6,584 nt of DNA from an uncultured Bacilli bacterium (GTDB lineage Bacteria > Bacillota_I > Bacilli_A > RF39 > UBA660), in the NCBI GenBank assembly GCA_947632275.1, contig CANROR010000063.1, forward strand, positions 1 to 6,584, given 5' to 3'. The first letter of the stretch is position 1. Each line of letters opens with the position of its first letter. Below are positions 5,887-6,584 of this stretch, piece after piece. Below the pieces are notes generated by a model, which ran no database searches, had not been told where the DNA came from, and saw only the letters and a program-made list of their open reading frames with translations. The position numbers were made by a program, and so were the translations under genes.

Positions 5887-6461
5887 TGAAAGAACCATTA
5901 TTATATAGAATAACTAGGCCCTTAATCACAGGCTTGGTTAAAATTATTTTTCATCCCCAAATAATGGGTAAAGAAAATATAAAAAAGGCTGATGGTCTTG
6001 TTTTAGTTAGTAATCATACTAGTTATTTTGATCCTTTGTTATTAATAGCATCAACGCCTAGATGTGTTCATTTTTTAGCCAAACATACTTTAGATAAGGG
6101 ATTAAAAAAAATAATTTTTCATCATATGGGTATTATTTTTGTTAATCGTACGAAAAAGAATCCTGAGGCGGTCAAAAAAGCAATTGCTTGGGGAAAAGAA
6201 AAGGAAGTTTTAGCGATATTCCCCGAAGGGACAATTAATAAAACTAATGATATATTAATGCCTTTTAAAATGGGAGCCGTCAAAATTGCGAAAGAGGCTA
6301 ATATTTGGGTTGTTCCCGTAGCTATCTCGGGGAAATATCGCTTATTTTCGCGAGATTTAAAAATAACTTTTGGCAAATCTTATAAAATTACCAGTGAAGA
6401 TTTAGAAAAGGAAAATGCCTTATTAAGAGCAAAAATAATTAGACTTTTAGAAAGGAAATAA
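5886..6461 (+). CDS. plsC: 1-acyl-sn-glycerol-3-phosphate acyltransferase (PlsC family)
   Basis: PlsC-family enzymes transfer an acyl group to lysophosphatidic acid to make phosphatidic acid, at the inner face of the membrane. The 191-residue product has all four motifs: NHTSYFD (43-49) with the HX4D catalytic pair H44/D49, GIIFVNR (82-88), FPEGT (112-116), and VPVAISG (143-149). It is short, close to the compact Gram-positive type, with only a weakly hydrophobic N-terminal helix (about 12-22) for membrane association. Related acyltransferases acting on other lysophospholipids or lipid-like acceptors share these motifs, so the exact substrate is inferred. The start overlaps the previous stop as TAATG. 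The nearest ribosome binding site, AAAGG (5869-5873), is 12 bases away, so translation probably depends on coupling. Confidence 0.9.
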   Translation: MKEPLLYRITRPLITGLVKIIFHPQIMGKENIKKADGLVLVSNHTSYFDPLLLIASTPRCVHFLAKHTLDKGLKKIIFHHMGIIFVNRTKKNPEAVKKAIAWGKEKEVLAIFPEGTINKTNDILMPFKMGAVKIAKEANIWVVPVAISGKYRLFSRDLKITFGKSYKITSEDLEKENALLRAKIIRLLERK

Positions 6462-6463
6462 AA

Positions 6464-6584
6464 ATGCATTTTTTAAAAAAATTTTTTTATTCAATATTTA
6501 AGAAAAAAGGCCCAGAATTACCTTGGTTAAGTTATTATAGCGAAGAAAATCGGTCCATTAAGTTTACAAAAAAATCGATATTTC
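6464..6584 (+). CDS. N-terminal fragment of a putative AMP-forming ligase (acyl-CoA synthetase-like)
   Basis: Only the first 40 codons are in the window and the frame runs off the right edge. The ATG lies two bases after the plsC stop, with AAAGGAAA (6451-6458) five bases before it, so the start is well supported. The product begins MHFLKKFFYSIFKKKG, a basic amphipathic stretch, followed by ELPWLSYYSEE and then SIKFTKKSIF. A PWLxYY segment followed by a 'tKSiy' segment is the common opening of AMP-dependent synthetases that activate fatty or other carboxylic acids. An acyl-activating enzyme would suit a neighbour of plsC. None of the diagnostic adenylation motifs are inside the window, so the call is tentative. 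Confidence 0.5.
   Translation, partial: MHFLKKFFYSIFKKKGPELPWLSYYSEENRSIKFTKKSIF

Noticed and set aside
6122..6376. Minus-strand open frame inside plsC
   Set aside because: It is antisense to plsC motifs II-IV and has no ribosome binding site or family resemblance.

Overview
The window comes from an AT-rich, Gram-positive-type bacterium, most likely a Bacillota/Bacilli lineage close to the Mollicutes (an uncultured gut-type organism would fit). The evidence is the base composition, AGGAG-like ribosome binding sites, tightly overlapping ATGA/TAATG gene junctions, and glutamyl- and cysteinyl-tRNA synthetase genes lying close together as in Bacillus. The genetic code appears standard. Trp is TGG throughout and no internal TGA is used. 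CGG and AGG fall at arginines conserved in the synthetase families.

Left end (1-1138): a remnant of an IS66-family insertion sequence on the minus strand. It keeps the transposase N-terminus, the zinc finger and the first catalytic Asp, then stops abruptly at an inverted-repeat junction, so the element is not functional as seen. Between it and gltX lie a possible IS end, a plus-strand rho-independent terminator with no visible gene of its own, and the gltX ribosome binding site.

Centre (1139-4344): a compact plus-strand operon of gltX, a 132-aa single-pass membrane or secreted protein of unknown function, and cysS. The genes overlap by 1 and 4 bases and so are probably translationally coupled. 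A weak hairpin with a T run overlaps the end of cysS and probably ends the transcript. In B. subtilis the order is gltX-cysE-cysS-mrnC; here the small membrane protein sits where cysE would be and mrnC is absent.

Right end (4383-6584): a second tightly packed plus-strand operon. It holds a 47-aa very acidic ORF, a 455-aa unrecognised protein, a PlsC-type acyltransferase, and the first 40 codons of a protein whose start resembles AMP-forming ligases. The 455-aa protein has an N-terminal region patterned like the HopA1 effector/lyase-like family and a C-terminal two-copy repeat.

The most interesting part is the acidic peptide / HopA1-like / acyltransferase / putative ligase set, whose joint function is not evident from sequence. 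Every stretch of more than 300 bases is occupied by a gene.
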